64,000 bases of DNA from contig CAYUQO010000003.1 in NCBI GenBank assembly GCA_964446945.1, positions 1 to 64,000 of the forward strand, in the 5' to 3' direction. A model generated the notes under the pieces. That model saw only the letters and a list, made by a program, of their open reading frames with translations, ran no database searches and was not told the origin of the DNA. How positions within the stretch are numbered: the stretch's first letter is position 1; each line of letters starts with the position of its first letter. Below, piece after piece: positions 17,159 to 25,395 of the stretch. The translations under genes and the position numbers were made by a program. The DNA comes from CAIYRG01 sp964446945 (GTDB lineage: Bacteria; Pseudomonadota; Alphaproteobacteria; Micropepsales; Micropepsaceae).

Positions 17159-17746
17159 ATGAGCAAAGCGCGGCTGGAAGCATTCAGCGATGGCGTCATC
17201 GCGATCATCATCACCATCATGGTGCTGGAACTGAAGATTCCGCCGGGCGCGGATCTGGCATCGATTGCCAGTGTCACGCCGGTTTTCCTGAACTATGTGC
17301 TGAGCTTCGTCTATGTCGGGGTTTACTGGAACAATCACCATCACATGCTGCACGCGGTTCAGCATGTGCATGGCGGCATTCTCTGGGCCAATCTTCACCT
17401 CTTATTCTGGTTGTCGCTGTTTCCATTCGTCACCGGCTGGATGGGACAAAATTATCTGGCCGCGCTGCCGACGGCATTTTACGGCGGCGTGCTGTTGATG
17501 GCCGCCATCGCCTATCTGATTCTCGAAAAGCTGTTGATTGCTGCGGAGGGACCAGATTCGCTGCTAGCGCGCGCGGTCGGCAGTGAGTTCAAGGGCCGCG
17601 TGTCGATCGTTTTATACGCCCTTGGCATCGCTGTTGCGTTCTATTCCCGGCTTGCTGCCCAGTTGCTTTACGTGACGGTAGCACTGATGTGGCTGATCCC
17701 GGACCGGCGTATTGAACGCGAAATCAAAAATCGCGGAAGGTCGTGA
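17159..17746 (+). CDS. TMEM175-family potassium-channel-like membrane protein
   Basis: The 195-residue protein starts MSKARLEAFSDGVIAIIITI, containing the FSDGxxAI motif of TMEM175 (DUF1211) channels in the first membrane helix. About six helices follow, including LNYVLSFVYVGVYWNNHHHM with the family's His-rich helix 2-3 region. Bacterial members form tetrameric potassium-permeable channels. An in-frame ATG at 17126 would add 11 residues before the motif; the start at 17159 places the motif as in the family. It stands alone. Confidence 0.88.
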   Translation: MSKARLEAFSDGVIAIIITIMVLELKIPPGADLASIASVTPVFLNYVLSFVYVGVYWNNHHHMLHAVQHVHGGILWANLHLLFWLSLFPFVTGWMGQNYLAALPTAFYGGVLLMAAIAYLILEKLLIAAEGPDSLLARAVGSEFKGRVSIVLYALGIAVAFYSRLAAQLLYVTVALMWLIPDRRIEREIKNRGRS

Positions 17747-17938
17747 TGGGTCTTGTTCCCGCGCTCCTGACGTTCTGCTCAGGCTTGCCGGTGAGAGTTG
17801 CTCCCGGATTTGTCATGACATGAACGGCAGACAACAGCGCGCTTCAGATCGGGTTCACGCTCCGAAGTTCATGATGGCGACGATGAAAGTTGCGATCAAG
17901 CGGCGCCCGGACAGCGCCGAAGAACAGAGGAGACACTC

Positions 17939-18292
17939 ATGAAACGGGTTATTGCAGTCGCCACGGCGTTCCTGATGTTGGGAAGTTCGATGGCATTTGC
18001 GCACGACTACCGCGACTACCGCGGCGGTTGGGACCATCGGGAGTACAACTACCGGCACCACGACAACAACGCCGGCGCTGCGATTGCAGCGAGCATTCTC
18101 GGCCTTGGGCTTGGCATGATCGCGGCATCGCAGGCGCCGGATTATTATGCCCCGCCTTACGCCGCCTCGGTTGTGCCACCCTATGGCTATGGCTACGCGC
18201 CGGCTTATGGATACGGCTACGCGCCAGCTTATGGCTACGCGGCTCCCTACGGCTATGCGGCGCCGGGCGTCTCTCTCGGCCTGCACTTCTGA
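17939..18292 (+). CDS. Exported Gly/Tyr-rich protein, paralogue 1
   Basis: The 117-residue product has a signal peptide (1-21, SMAFA-HD), a His/Tyr/Arg-rich stretch, a glycine-zipper-like hydrophobic segment (AAIAASILGLGLGMIAAS, about 47-65), and repeats of YGYAPA and AAPYGY. It ends GVSLGLHF, an alternating strand with terminal Phe like the last strand of outer-membrane proteins. A good ribosome site (GAGGAGA) precedes the ATG. It is a clear paralogue of the gene at 18639. The function is unknown; a membrane-active or surface-coat role is a guess. Confidence 0.78.
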   Translation: MKRVIAVATAFLMLGSSMAFAHDYRDYRGGWDHREYNYRHHDNNAGAAIAASILGLGLGMIAASQAPDYYAPPYAASVVPPYGYGYAPAYGYGYAPAYGYAAPYGYAAPGVSLGLHF

Positions 18293-18638
18293 TTTGTTGG
18301 CCACAGTTCTGGCGCCACGGCCGCGTGGCGTCAGACATTTCTTCCATTCCCGCCCGCGCGAATTCACGCGCACGAAACCTCAAGCTTCAATGATTTCAAC
18401 CGGCACCGTAGCGGTGATCGGTTCCCATGCTGGCGCGTTAACTCTCTGATCCGGCCGAAGAATTTAAGGGCAACGGCCAGGGCGGTAGCGGCGATGAATT
18501 TGCCGCCGCGATGACCCCGATGGGGTTGTTAGCTCCGCCGTAGAGCCGGAGTCCCCGGACCGGGGTGCAGCACTGCAACGAGACCAAGCGGTGATTGCGC
18601 GCGCAACAAAGAACGGCAACCAGAGAAGGATGACTTCC
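18293..18638. other. Intergenic region between the two Gly/Tyr-rich genes
   Basis: This stretch of 346 bases has no convincing gene. Just after the upstream stop there is a hairpin (CTGGCGCCACG near 18309 with CGTGGCGTCAG ending near 18334) that may end or protect the first transcript. The rest shows no clear element; a promoter for the second paralogue is expected here but not identified. Confidence 0.4.
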
Positions 18639-19016
18639 ATGAAACGGGTGCTGACAGTGGCTTTGGCTTTTCTTCTCCTCGGTGGTTCGACCGCAATGGC
18701 CCGCGGCTGGCATCCCGAGCACGACTACTATCGCTATGGGTATGGGTATGATCGCGATCGCGGCAGCGATATCGCGACAGCTCTCGGAGCCGGAATACTG
18801 GGCTTCGGACTCGGGGCTTTGGCCACACAAGATGGTTACGCGCCGGGTTACGTGGCGCCGGCTTACGGCTACCCCGCATATGGCGTTCCCGCCTATGGCG
18901 TGACGCCGTATTACGGGTATGCCGCGCCTTATAGTTACGCGACCCCCTACACGCCGTATGGCTATGGGCCTTACGGCTATGCCGATCCGGGAGTCAGTCT
19001 GTCACTGAACTTCTAA
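18639..19016 (+). CDS. Exported Gly/Tyr-rich protein, paralogue 2
   Basis: The 125-residue product has a signal peptide (1-22, TAMA-RG), a His/Asp/Tyr-rich stretch, a glycine-zipper segment (DIATALGAGILGFGLGAL), many YGY/PAYG repeats and the end GVSLSLNF. The start MKRVLTVALAFLLLGGS matches the first paralogue's MKRVIAVATAFLMLGSS. An ATG nine bases earlier (18630) is in frame, but AGAGAAGG at 18621-18628 is better spaced for 18639. A terminator follows 20 bases after the stop. Confidence 0.78.
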   Translation: MKRVLTVALAFLLLGGSTAMARGWHPEHDYYRYGYGYDRDRGSDIATALGAGILGFGLGALATQDGYAPGYVAPAYGYPAYGVPAYGVTPYYGYAAPYSYATPYTPYGYGPYGYADPGVSLSLNF

Positions 19017-19035
19017 TCCGATCGTACATGCAATC

Positions 19036-19071
19036 AATGGCGCTGCGGTTTGCTCCGCGGCGCCATTTTTT
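19036..19071. terminator. Intrinsic terminator after the second Gly/Tyr-rich gene
   Basis: The stem AATGGCGCTGCGG pairs with CCGCGGCGCCATT and runs into seven or eight T residues. It lies between two convergent genes and can also serve the minus-strand amidohydrolase gene, whose stop directly abuts it. Confidence 0.85.
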
Positions 19072-20031
19072 TCAGGCAAAGCGGTAAAGTTTGGCGGGAT
19101 TGTCGACCAGGATCATTTTGCGCATCCCGGCGTCGGGACACCATTCGTCGAAAGCTTTGACCAATCCCGGGTTGTCGACCTTCTGATAGGGCGTGATCTG
19201 ATCAATCGAGCGGCCGGCGATGCGGTTGCCGGGATGCGGCCAATTCGTGCCCCACAGCATGTGCTCGGCACGCGCCGCGATCAGTGCGCGCGCCAGCGGA
19301 ACCACATCGGCATAATTGGGCAGCTTCGAGAGATTGTACGGGGCGGACAGCTTCACATAAGTGTTGCCGGCGCGAACCAGTTCGACCAGCGCGCCAAATC
19401 CCTTCTGTTTGACGCCATCCGCGGCGACGGCTTCGCCGATGTGATCGAAGACGACCGGCACTTTCAGCGCGGCGACTGTCGGCGCGATGGCTTCGATGAT
19501 GGGAAGCTCGGTGTTCACCTGGATATGCCAGCCGAGCGGGACAAAGCGCGGGGCGAACGACTTGAGTGCCTCTTCGGCAGCCTTGGGATCGCGAATCCCG
19601 GCGGTGGCAAGATTCAGCCGCACCCCCATGATGCCAAGGCCGGCCAGGCGCTTGAGTTCGGCATCGGGCACATCGAGCGGCACGACCGCTATTCCGCGTA
19701 CGGAATTGCCGAGCTGCGCCATGGCATCGATCAGGCAGGAATTGTCGAAGCCGTAGAAACTCGGCTGCACCAGGACATTGCGCTGGACTCCGCCGAGTTC
19801 GGCGCGCAACGCCCGCAACTGTGCGACGGATGCTTCGGGCGGCGTGTAGGTGCGATTGGCCGCCATGGGATATTTCGATTGCGGGCCGACAATGTGGTTG
19901 TGGCAATCGGTGGCGCCGGCGGGAAGCACGGTTGGCGCTGCTGCGCGCGCGCGCCCGATGGCGAGCGCTGCAGCGGATGATCCGGCCAGAAGCGCAAATT
20001 CGCGGCGGGTGATGGTCACATCTAACTCCAT
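19072..20031 (-). CDS. Exported amidohydrolase-family (TIM-barrel lactonase-like) protein, paralogue 1
   Basis: The 319-residue product starts with a Tat-type leader (TITRREFALLAGSSAAALAI) and carries an amidohydrolase-2 barrel: DCHNHIVGP (His-x-His, about 43), GWHIQVNTE, VPVVFDHIGEA and WGTNWPHPGN late in the chain. This matches the 2-pyrone-4,6-dicarboxylate lactonase-like branch. It ends NPAKLYRFA, as does its paralogue at 22730. Exported members of this branch are not well characterised. It is the last gene of a minus-strand catabolic run; the substrate may be a lactone or aromatic acid. Confidence 0.83.
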   Translation of the reverse strand: MELDVTITRREFALLAGSSAAALAIGRARAAAPTVLPAGATDCHNHIVGPQSKYPMAANRTYTPPEASVAQLRALRAELGGVQRNVLVQPSFYGFDNSCLIDAMAQLGNSVRGIAVVPLDVPDAELKRLAGLGIMGVRLNLATAGIRDPKAAEEALKSFAPRFVPLGWHIQVNTELPIIEAIAPTVAALKVPVVFDHIGEAVAADGVKQKGFGALVELVRAGNTYVKLSAPYNLSKLPNYADVVPLARALIAARAEHMLWGTNWPHPGNRIAGRSIDQITPYQKVDNPGLVKAFDEWCPDAGMRKMILVDNPAKLYRFA

Positions 20032-20096
20032 CTCTTGCGCCCGCGGACGCGGGCGCGCTGGGTGGCCGGGTCAAGCGCGGCCATGACACTCTTTCT

Positions 20097-21638
20097 TCAA
20101 ATACCAAGCAGCGCGGGAGGGTGTTGGCGGACGAGATTGGTGGCCTGGTCATAGGCGGCGGCCATTTGCAGGCAGCCGAGTTCGTCCTGATTACGCCCGA
20201 CAATCTGCATTCCCATCGGCAGGCCGCGCGCGCTGAATCCCGCCGGCACATTGAGTGACGGGCAGCCGGTCATCGACACCAGCGAGCAGACTTCCATCCA
20301 GCGGTGATAGGTATCCATTTTGCGGCCGTTGATCTCCGTGGGCCAATGGACCTTGGCATCGAACGGAAACACCTGCGCCGTGGGCAACACGAAGAACGGA
20401 TAGCGTTCGGAAAAGCGCCGCACCGCCTCATACCATTGGGTGCGCACTGCCGCGGCATCGACAAGGTCGAAAGCCGACAGCTTCATGCCGGTTTCGACTT
20501 CGTACTGCACTTCCGGCTTCATCAATTTGCGTTTGGCGGGATCGGCGTAATAGCCCTTCAGCGTCGCGCTGTTCTGGGCGGCGCGCAGCTTCACCCAGGA
20601 ATCCCAGACCTTCTCGAGCGGATAGTCGGGTTTGGCGTCTTCGACCACGCAGCCGAGCGTTTCGAAATGTTTGAGCGCGGTCCGGCAGAGATCGAGAATG
20701 CCGGGTTCGAAAGCGAGATAGCCGTTGAAATCGCCAGGCCAGGCGATGCGCACGCCTTTCAAATCGCGATTGAGCGGTCCGGCGAAGACCGCAGGATCCT
20801 GCCGGTTTGACAGCGGCGCACGCGGATCATAGCCGGCCTGAATCGACAACAGCATCGCGAGATCGGGCACGGTGCGCGCGAGCGGACCGGAGACTCCGAA
20901 CGGCGCGCTGAACACGTCGACGCCATCCGAAGGTACCCGTCCAAATGACGGGCGGAATCCAAATACGTTGCAATAGGCGGCGGGATTACGCAGCGATCCG
21001 CCGGAATCGCTGCCGTCGGCCACGGGCAGCATGCGCAGCGCCAATGACGCGCAGGCGCCGCCGCTGCTGCCGCCCGGGGTTTTGGTCAGGTCATAGGGAT
21101 TGAGCGTGGTGCCGGACACCGGATTATACGTCTGCGAACCGAGACCAAATTCCGGCGTGTTGGTCTTGCCGATGACGATCGCGCCGGCGCGCTTCACGCG
21201 TTCGACATGGATCGAGTCCGTGGTTGGGACAAAATCCTTGAGGATGGGCGAGCCCTGGGTCATGCGGATCCCGGCCGCCGCGGCTAGGTCCTTGATCGCC
21301 TGCGGAAAGCCATGCATCCAGCCGCGCGATTGCGCGCGTGCGAGTTCGGCGTCGCGGTCCGTGGCTTCCTTCATCAGCGCGCCGCGTTCGCGCATGAAGA
21401 TGATCGCATTCACCTTCGGATTGAAGCGGGCGATGTGATCGAGATAGGCGGTCATCACTTCGGCGCAGGACACACGCTTTGCGTGGATCGCGTCCGAAAG
21501 CTGATGGGCATCCATCAGCACGATGTCGGAGATTTTCGCATTCGTCGCCGCCATCGCGCCTGCCCCCGTCATAAGTGCCGCCGCCCCGCCTGCGACGGCG
21601 AGAGCATCCCGGCGATTGATGTCATTTGCGTTTGTCAT
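20097..21638 (-). CDS. Exported amidase (amidase-signature family)
   Basis: The start chosen at 21638 gives MTNANDINRRDALAVAGGAA, a Tat-type leader, and a 513-residue protein. The amidase signature is complete: Lys in AIKDLAAAAG, the first Ser in TPGGSSGGACASLALRM, and the catalytic Ser in ADGSDSGGSLRNPAA. Such enzymes hydrolyse amides or act as related esterases. An in-frame ATG 27 bases upstream would spoil the leader. It lies 65 bases before the start region of the amidohydrolase gene on the same strand and may share its transcript. Confidence 0.87.
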   Translation of the reverse strand: MTNANDINRRDALAVAGGAAALMTGAGAMAATNAKISDIVLMDAHQLSDAIHAKRVSCAEVMTAYLDHIARFNPKVNAIIFMRERGALMKEATDRDAELARAQSRGWMHGFPQAIKDLAAAAGIRMTQGSPILKDFVPTTDSIHVERVKRAGAIVIGKTNTPEFGLGSQTYNPVSGTTLNPYDLTKTPGGSSGGACASLALRMLPVADGSDSGGSLRNPAAYCNVFGFRPSFGRVPSDGVDVFSAPFGVSGPLARTVPDLAMLLSIQAGYDPRAPLSNRQDPAVFAGPLNRDLKGVRIAWPGDFNGYLAFEPGILDLCRTALKHFETLGCVVEDAKPDYPLEKVWDSWVKLRAAQNSATLKGYYADPAKRKLMKPEVQYEVETGMKLSAFDLVDAAAVRTQWYEAVRRFSERYPFFVLPTAQVFPFDAKVHWPTEINGRKMDTYHRWMEVCSLVSMTGCPSLNVPAGFSARGLPMGMQIVGRNQDELGCLQMAAAYDQATNLVRQHPPALLGI

Positions 21639-21689
21639 GGGACCCCTGCCGCCATACCAGATCATCTTACCCTTTTCGGGGGCTTGCGC

Positions 21690-22703
21690 TCACGGGGCGA
21701 TGACGTGCACTTCCCATGATCCGGCCAGGCGCCCGCGACCTCCGGGTATCGACGGATCGGGTAGCGACGTCATGAGATAAAGCCGGCCGGTATTCGGATC
21801 GAGCGTGCCGGTTCGCGATCCCGCCTGCGTCGGCACATGCTGGACAATCGCCGCGTGCGCCGGATCGGCCAGCGAAATCACTTCCAGCACGCCATCGCCG
21901 CCGCAGGGGATGAATGCGAGCTTGCGCTTCTCGTCGTAGATTGCCGCGTCCGGTCCTTTGCCGATTGGCACGGTGGACAGCACGGCGCCGTCCGATGCGC
22001 GCACGATCTTCGCCCTGTTGTTGCGGCACGACGAGATCAGCACGTCCGAATCCGGCGCATAGGCGAGGCCGGATGGCTCTTCACAGCCGGGCATGTTGTA
22101 GGTTGCGACGACTTTGTGCTGCCTCGCGTCGATCACCGCAATTTGGGCTGTGGTCTCGATATTGTCGAAAATCCGCCCCTTGCCGTCGGCGACCGGAAAT
22201 TCGAGCACATTGGGCGATATCGAAATCGTATCGACGATTTTGCGGGCGACCGGATCAACGAATACTGCGTTGCCGCTGTCCTTGTTTAATACCAGAACCT
22301 GTTTCGTCACCGGATCGTAAGCGGCTGAATTCGGGTTTTTTCCGCCGGAGGGCAGATCGGCGAGCACCTGATCATTTGTCTTGTCGAGAATCCGGATGAT
22401 GCTCTTGCCACCCTGGGTCAGCACCAGGAGATTGGTACCCGGAACGGGCAGGGCGATGTGATTGCTCTCGCCATTGGCGAACACAGACGCCGTGTTCGTC
22501 TTCGGATCGATCACCGTCGTGAAATTCCCGCGCGGCATGTAAACGCGATCCGCGGCCGGGTCGAATGTCGCGTAATCGAAACCGCCGTCAGGCACCTTGA
22601 TGCGTTCGACAATGCGGTAATGGGTTTGTTCGGCCGCAGCCGCCGGCAGCGATGTGGCGGCCATCGCGCCACACAGCAAGAATATCCACCAACGCATTTT
22701 CAT
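21690..22703 (-). CDS. Exported YVTN/NHL-type beta-propeller protein
   Basis: The 337-residue product has a signal peptide (1-23) and repeated beta-propeller blades, for example FDYATFDPAADRVYMPRGN, NSAAYDPVTKQVLVLNKDSG, PSGLAYAPDSDVLISSCRN and DAAIYDEKRKLAFIPCGGDG. It resembles YncE-like periplasmic propellers, which are binding or scaffold proteins more often than enzymes. It sits between the amidase and the second amidohydrolase and probably serves the same pathway. Confidence 0.82.
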   Translation of the reverse strand: MKMRWWIFLLCGAMAATSLPAAAAEQTHYRIVERIKVPDGGFDYATFDPAADRVYMPRGNFTTVIDPKTNTASVFANGESNHIALPVPGTNLLVLTQGGKSIIRILDKTNDQVLADLPSGGKNPNSAAYDPVTKQVLVLNKDSGNAVFVDPVARKIVDTISISPNVLEFPVADGKGRIFDNIETTAQIAVIDARQHKVVATYNMPGCEEPSGLAYAPDSDVLISSCRNNRAKIVRASDGAVLSTVPIGKGPDAAIYDEKRKLAFIPCGGDGVLEVISLADPAHAAIVQHVPTQAGSRTGTLDPNTGRLYLMTSLPDPSIPGGRGRLAGSWEVHVIAP

Positions 22704-22729
22704 CGCGCGTCTCCGAGTTCGAGTCCGGT

Positions 22730-23650
22730 TCAGAACCGGTAGAGTTTGGCGGGGTTGTCGACCAGAATCATCCGGCGGGTGGTTTCATCCGGATACCACG
22801 TGGTCAGCGCCTTCAGCCACGCGGCGTCATCGATCTTTGAGAATGGAGTGACCTGCGTCGCCGGGTGACCCGGAATGTTCTGGGTATGCGGCCAATCGGT
22901 GGCCCACAGCATGTGGTCGCGGCCGGCATAGATCAGCGTCTGTGCCAGTTGTTTGACCTGATCGGACAGCGGGTCCGTCGAAAACCGGTAGGCCGCGGAT
23001 AGCTTCACATAGATTTTGCGCGCATGCACCAGATCCACCACCGCCTGCGCGCCGCGGAAATCGATCCCGTTTGGCCCCCCCGGCATGCCGAAATGGTCGA
23101 TCACCACCGGCACCGGCATATCGACAATGGTGTCCACCAATTTGTCGATCACCGGCGCGACAGTGAATATCTGCACATGCCAGTTGAGCGGCGCGACTTT
23201 CTTGCCGAAGGCCATGAGCATTTGCGCCGCCGCTTTGGGATCGCGATTGCCGGCGGACTCCAGATTCACGCGCACGCCTTTCTTATCCATGTCGCGCAAA
23301 GCAGCGTCCGGCGTTTTCAGGTCGATCACCGCGATGCCGCGCGCAGTATCGCCAAGCTGTGACAGCGCATCGAGCATGCAGGAATTGTCGGTGCCGTAGA
23401 AACTCGGCTGCACCAGCACCGTGCGGGTGATGCCAAGCCGCGCATGCATCGCCTTGAGCTGCGCGACGGGAGCTTCCGGCGGCGTGTAGGGGCGGTTCGG
23501 CACCATGGGAAATTTTGCCTGCGGCCCGATGATGTGCACATGGCAATCCGTGGCGCCGGCAAAGTTTTTTTCGGTGGCATGGGATTCGCTCATCGAGGAG
23601 ACAGCGGCGCCGAATGCGATTGCACCGAATTCGCGGCGGGTAAGGGGCAT
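22730..23650 (-). CDS. Exported amidohydrolase-family protein, paralogue 2
   Basis: The 306-residue protein has a Tat-like start (MPLTRREFGAIAFGAAVSS) and the barrel motifs DCHVHIIGP, NWHVQIFTV, PVPVVIDHFGMP and WATDWPHTQN. It is clearly paralogous to the gene at 19072 along its length, including the shared RPYTPPEAPVAQL-type segment and the end NPAKLYRF. The two may act on related substrates in one pathway. It lies 26 bases before the propeller gene on the same strand. Confidence 0.83.
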   Translation of the reverse strand: MPLTRREFGAIAFGAAVSSMSESHATEKNFAGATDCHVHIIGPQAKFPMVPNRPYTPPEAPVAQLKAMHARLGITRTVLVQPSFYGTDNSCMLDALSQLGDTARGIAVIDLKTPDAALRDMDKKGVRVNLESAGNRDPKAAAQMLMAFGKKVAPLNWHVQIFTVAPVIDKLVDTIVDMPVPVVIDHFGMPGGPNGIDFRGAQAVVDLVHARKIYVKLSAAYRFSTDPLSDQVKQLAQTLIYAGRDHMLWATDWPHTQNIPGHPATQVTPFSKIDDAAWLKALTTWYPDETTRRMILVDNPAKLYRF

Positions 23651-23695
23651 TTGGTTCTCCTTCGGCGATCCGTGGGCTGCGGCTGGCGCAGTTTT

Positions 23696-23890
23696 TTACC
23701 TCCACCTTGTGGGGAGGTCGCCCGGACGCGCCGCAGGCGCGCCCTATTGGGACGATCTGCCGCGGCGCTATGCGCCGCGTGCGGGTGCGAAGCATTTTTC
23801 GGCTGGGGGTAGGGCCTCGAAATTTCCCCCATCCGCGAATTTCCGAACCAGAAATTCGCGTGCCTCCCTTCAAGGGGGAGGCGGTACAGT
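23696..23890. repeat. Compound palindromic repeat, family R2 (long form)
   Basis: The unit opens with ACCTCCACCTTGTGGGGAGG, has an extra GC-rich insert (about 23720-23800), then the central GGGGG...CCCCC pair, a hairpin on GCGAATTTC/GAAATTCGC, and closes with GCCTCCCTTCAAGGGGGAGG. It is the R2 order with an insertion. It lies between the MFS gene and the second amidohydrolase gene. Confidence 0.72.
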
Positions 23891-23902
23891 GTTTCTGAGC
23901 CG

Positions 23903-25216
23903 TCATTCATTCGGGACCAGGAGTTTGAGAGAGGCGGCGAGGACGGTGGTTGCGGCCATGATGCCGGCCATCACCAGAATGCCGGTCAAAAATGCGCCGG
24001 TTTCGTCTTTCAGCACACCCATCACATAAGGCCCTACGAAGCCGCCGAATGTCCCGATCGAATTGATGAAAGCGAGACCTCCGGCGGCGCCCGCGCCAGA
24101 CAGGATGCGCGGCGGAATCGCCCAGAAGATGCCCCGTGCCGCGGTAACGCCGATCAGCGCCAAAGTGAGACTTGTCAGCGAGAGGAAAAGCGAGCCGGAA
24201 AACATATAGGCGAACAGCGCGAGTGCTGCGAGCGCCAGCGCCAGCACCATATTCGCGATCTTGTGACCAGTGCGATCCACATGATGCGCCCAGATCAGCA
24301 TGCCGACAGTCGCAAACAGGTAGGGAATGGCTGCCAGGAATCCGATCGTGAGATTGGACAGGTGGTAGGTCTTCATGATCAGCGGCAGCCAGATGCCGAT
24401 GCCGTATGACCCGAGTGTGAATCCGAACTGCACCGCGGCAAGCATCAGGATGCGCGGATCGCTGAGCGCGCCCCAGAGGCTGGTTTTGGGCTGATGGAGG
24501 GTTTCCGCGGCACGCATGGCATGAATCGCGCGGGCTTCTTCCGGCGACAGCCATGATGTGTCTTCGGGGCTGTCGGACAGCACGCGCAAAACGACAAAGC
24601 CGAGGACGATGGGTGGCAGGCTGACGGCGATGAACATCCACTGCCAGCCGGCAACACCAAGCCAGCCGTCCAGTTGCAACAGCAAACCGCAGAGCGGGGC
24701 TCCGACCAGGGACGATCCGGGAATCGCAATCAGGAACCAGGCGAGAATGCGCGCCCGGTATTCGCGTGGAAACCAGGTCGCGAGATAAAAGGTTACGCCG
24801 GGAAAGAATCCCGCTTCGGCGACGCCCAACAGAAACCGCATGCTGTAGAGGCTGTTGGGACCGGTGACCAATGCCATTGCGGCCGATACCAGACCCCAAC
24901 TGATCAGGATGCGGGCGATCCAGCGGCGCGCACCGAACTTGTAAAGCGCCATATTGCTCGGCACTTCGCACAAAGTGTAGCTCGCAAAGAACAAACCCGC
25001 GGCCGCGCCGAACTGCGCGTTGGTCAGCCCGAGATCCTTGTTCATGGTCAGGCCGGCAAAGCCGATGGCGTTGCGGTCGAGATAGGAAAACAAATAGGCG
25101 AAGGTGAGCAGCGGCACGAGCCGCCATGTTGCCTTGCGCAATGCCGATTGCTGGATGTGGGTCAGCCCTGACGCGCGAAATGGCGCAGCAATGACGCCGC
25201 TTTCAATCGCGCTCAT
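23903..25216 (-). CDS. MFS importer, anion:cation symporter (ACS) type
   Basis: The 437-residue membrane protein has about 12 helices and the ACS hallmarks: FAYLFSYLDRNAIGFAGLTM in helix 1, LFFASYTLCEVPSNMALYKF, RFLLGVAEAGFFPGVTFYLA, and FPREYRARILAWFLIAIPGS. The family takes up organic anions such as phthalate, 4-hydroxyphenylacetate and tartrate by proton symport. It sits between the dehydrogenase gene and the hydrolases, so it likely brings in the cluster's substrate. Confidence 0.88.
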   Translation of the reverse strand: MSAIESGVIAAPFRASGLTHIQQSALRKATWRLVPLLTFAYLFSYLDRNAIGFAGLTMNKDLGLTNAQFGAAAGLFFASYTLCEVPSNMALYKFGARRWIARILISWGLVSAAMALVTGPNSLYSMRFLLGVAEAGFFPGVTFYLATWFPREYRARILAWFLIAIPGSSLVGAPLCGLLLQLDGWLGVAGWQWMFIAVSLPPIVLGFVVLRVLSDSPEDTSWLSPEEARAIHAMRAAETLHQPKTSLWGALSDPRILMLAAVQFGFTLGSYGIGIWLPLIMKTYHLSNLTIGFLAAIPYLFATVGMLIWAHHVDRTGHKIANMVLALALAALALFAYMFSGSLFLSLTSLTLALIGVTAARGIFWAIPPRILSGAGAAGGLAFINSIGTFGGFVGPYVMGVLKDETGAFLTGILVMAGIMAATTVLAASLKLLVPNE

Positions 25217-25263
25217 ATAAACAGTGCGTCCGTTGGGTCACGCATAACGCCGATCCCTTTATC

Positions 25264-25395
25264 TCGCCTCCCCCTGGCGGGAAGGCACGCAAATTCGCAG
25301 GAGAATTTGCGGGTGGGGTGAATTCGTGAACCACCCCCACCCGAAAAATGCTGCCGCATTTTTCGACCTCCCCGCAAGGGGGAGGTGGAATGAAC
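25264..25395. repeat. Compound palindromic repeat, family R2
   Basis: This is the complete R2 order: CGCCTCCCCCTGGCGGGAAGG, a CGCAAATTCG hairpin, GGGTGGGG, CCCCCACCC, a hairpin AAAAATGCTGCCGCATTTTT and ACCTCCCCGCAAGGGGGAGGT. It ends one base before the dehydrogenase stop codon and fills the gap to the MFS gene. Confidence 0.78.

Noticed and set aside
17200..17225. ATCATCATCACCATCAT, which could be taken for a His-tag or vector sequence
   Set aside because: In the gene's frame it encodes IIITIM in the first helix of the TMEM175-like protein, as expected for the family; no vector sequence is present.
23696..25395. CRISPR-like spacing of palindromes
   Set aside because: The repeats are few, far apart, differ in length and have no regular spacers or cas genes.
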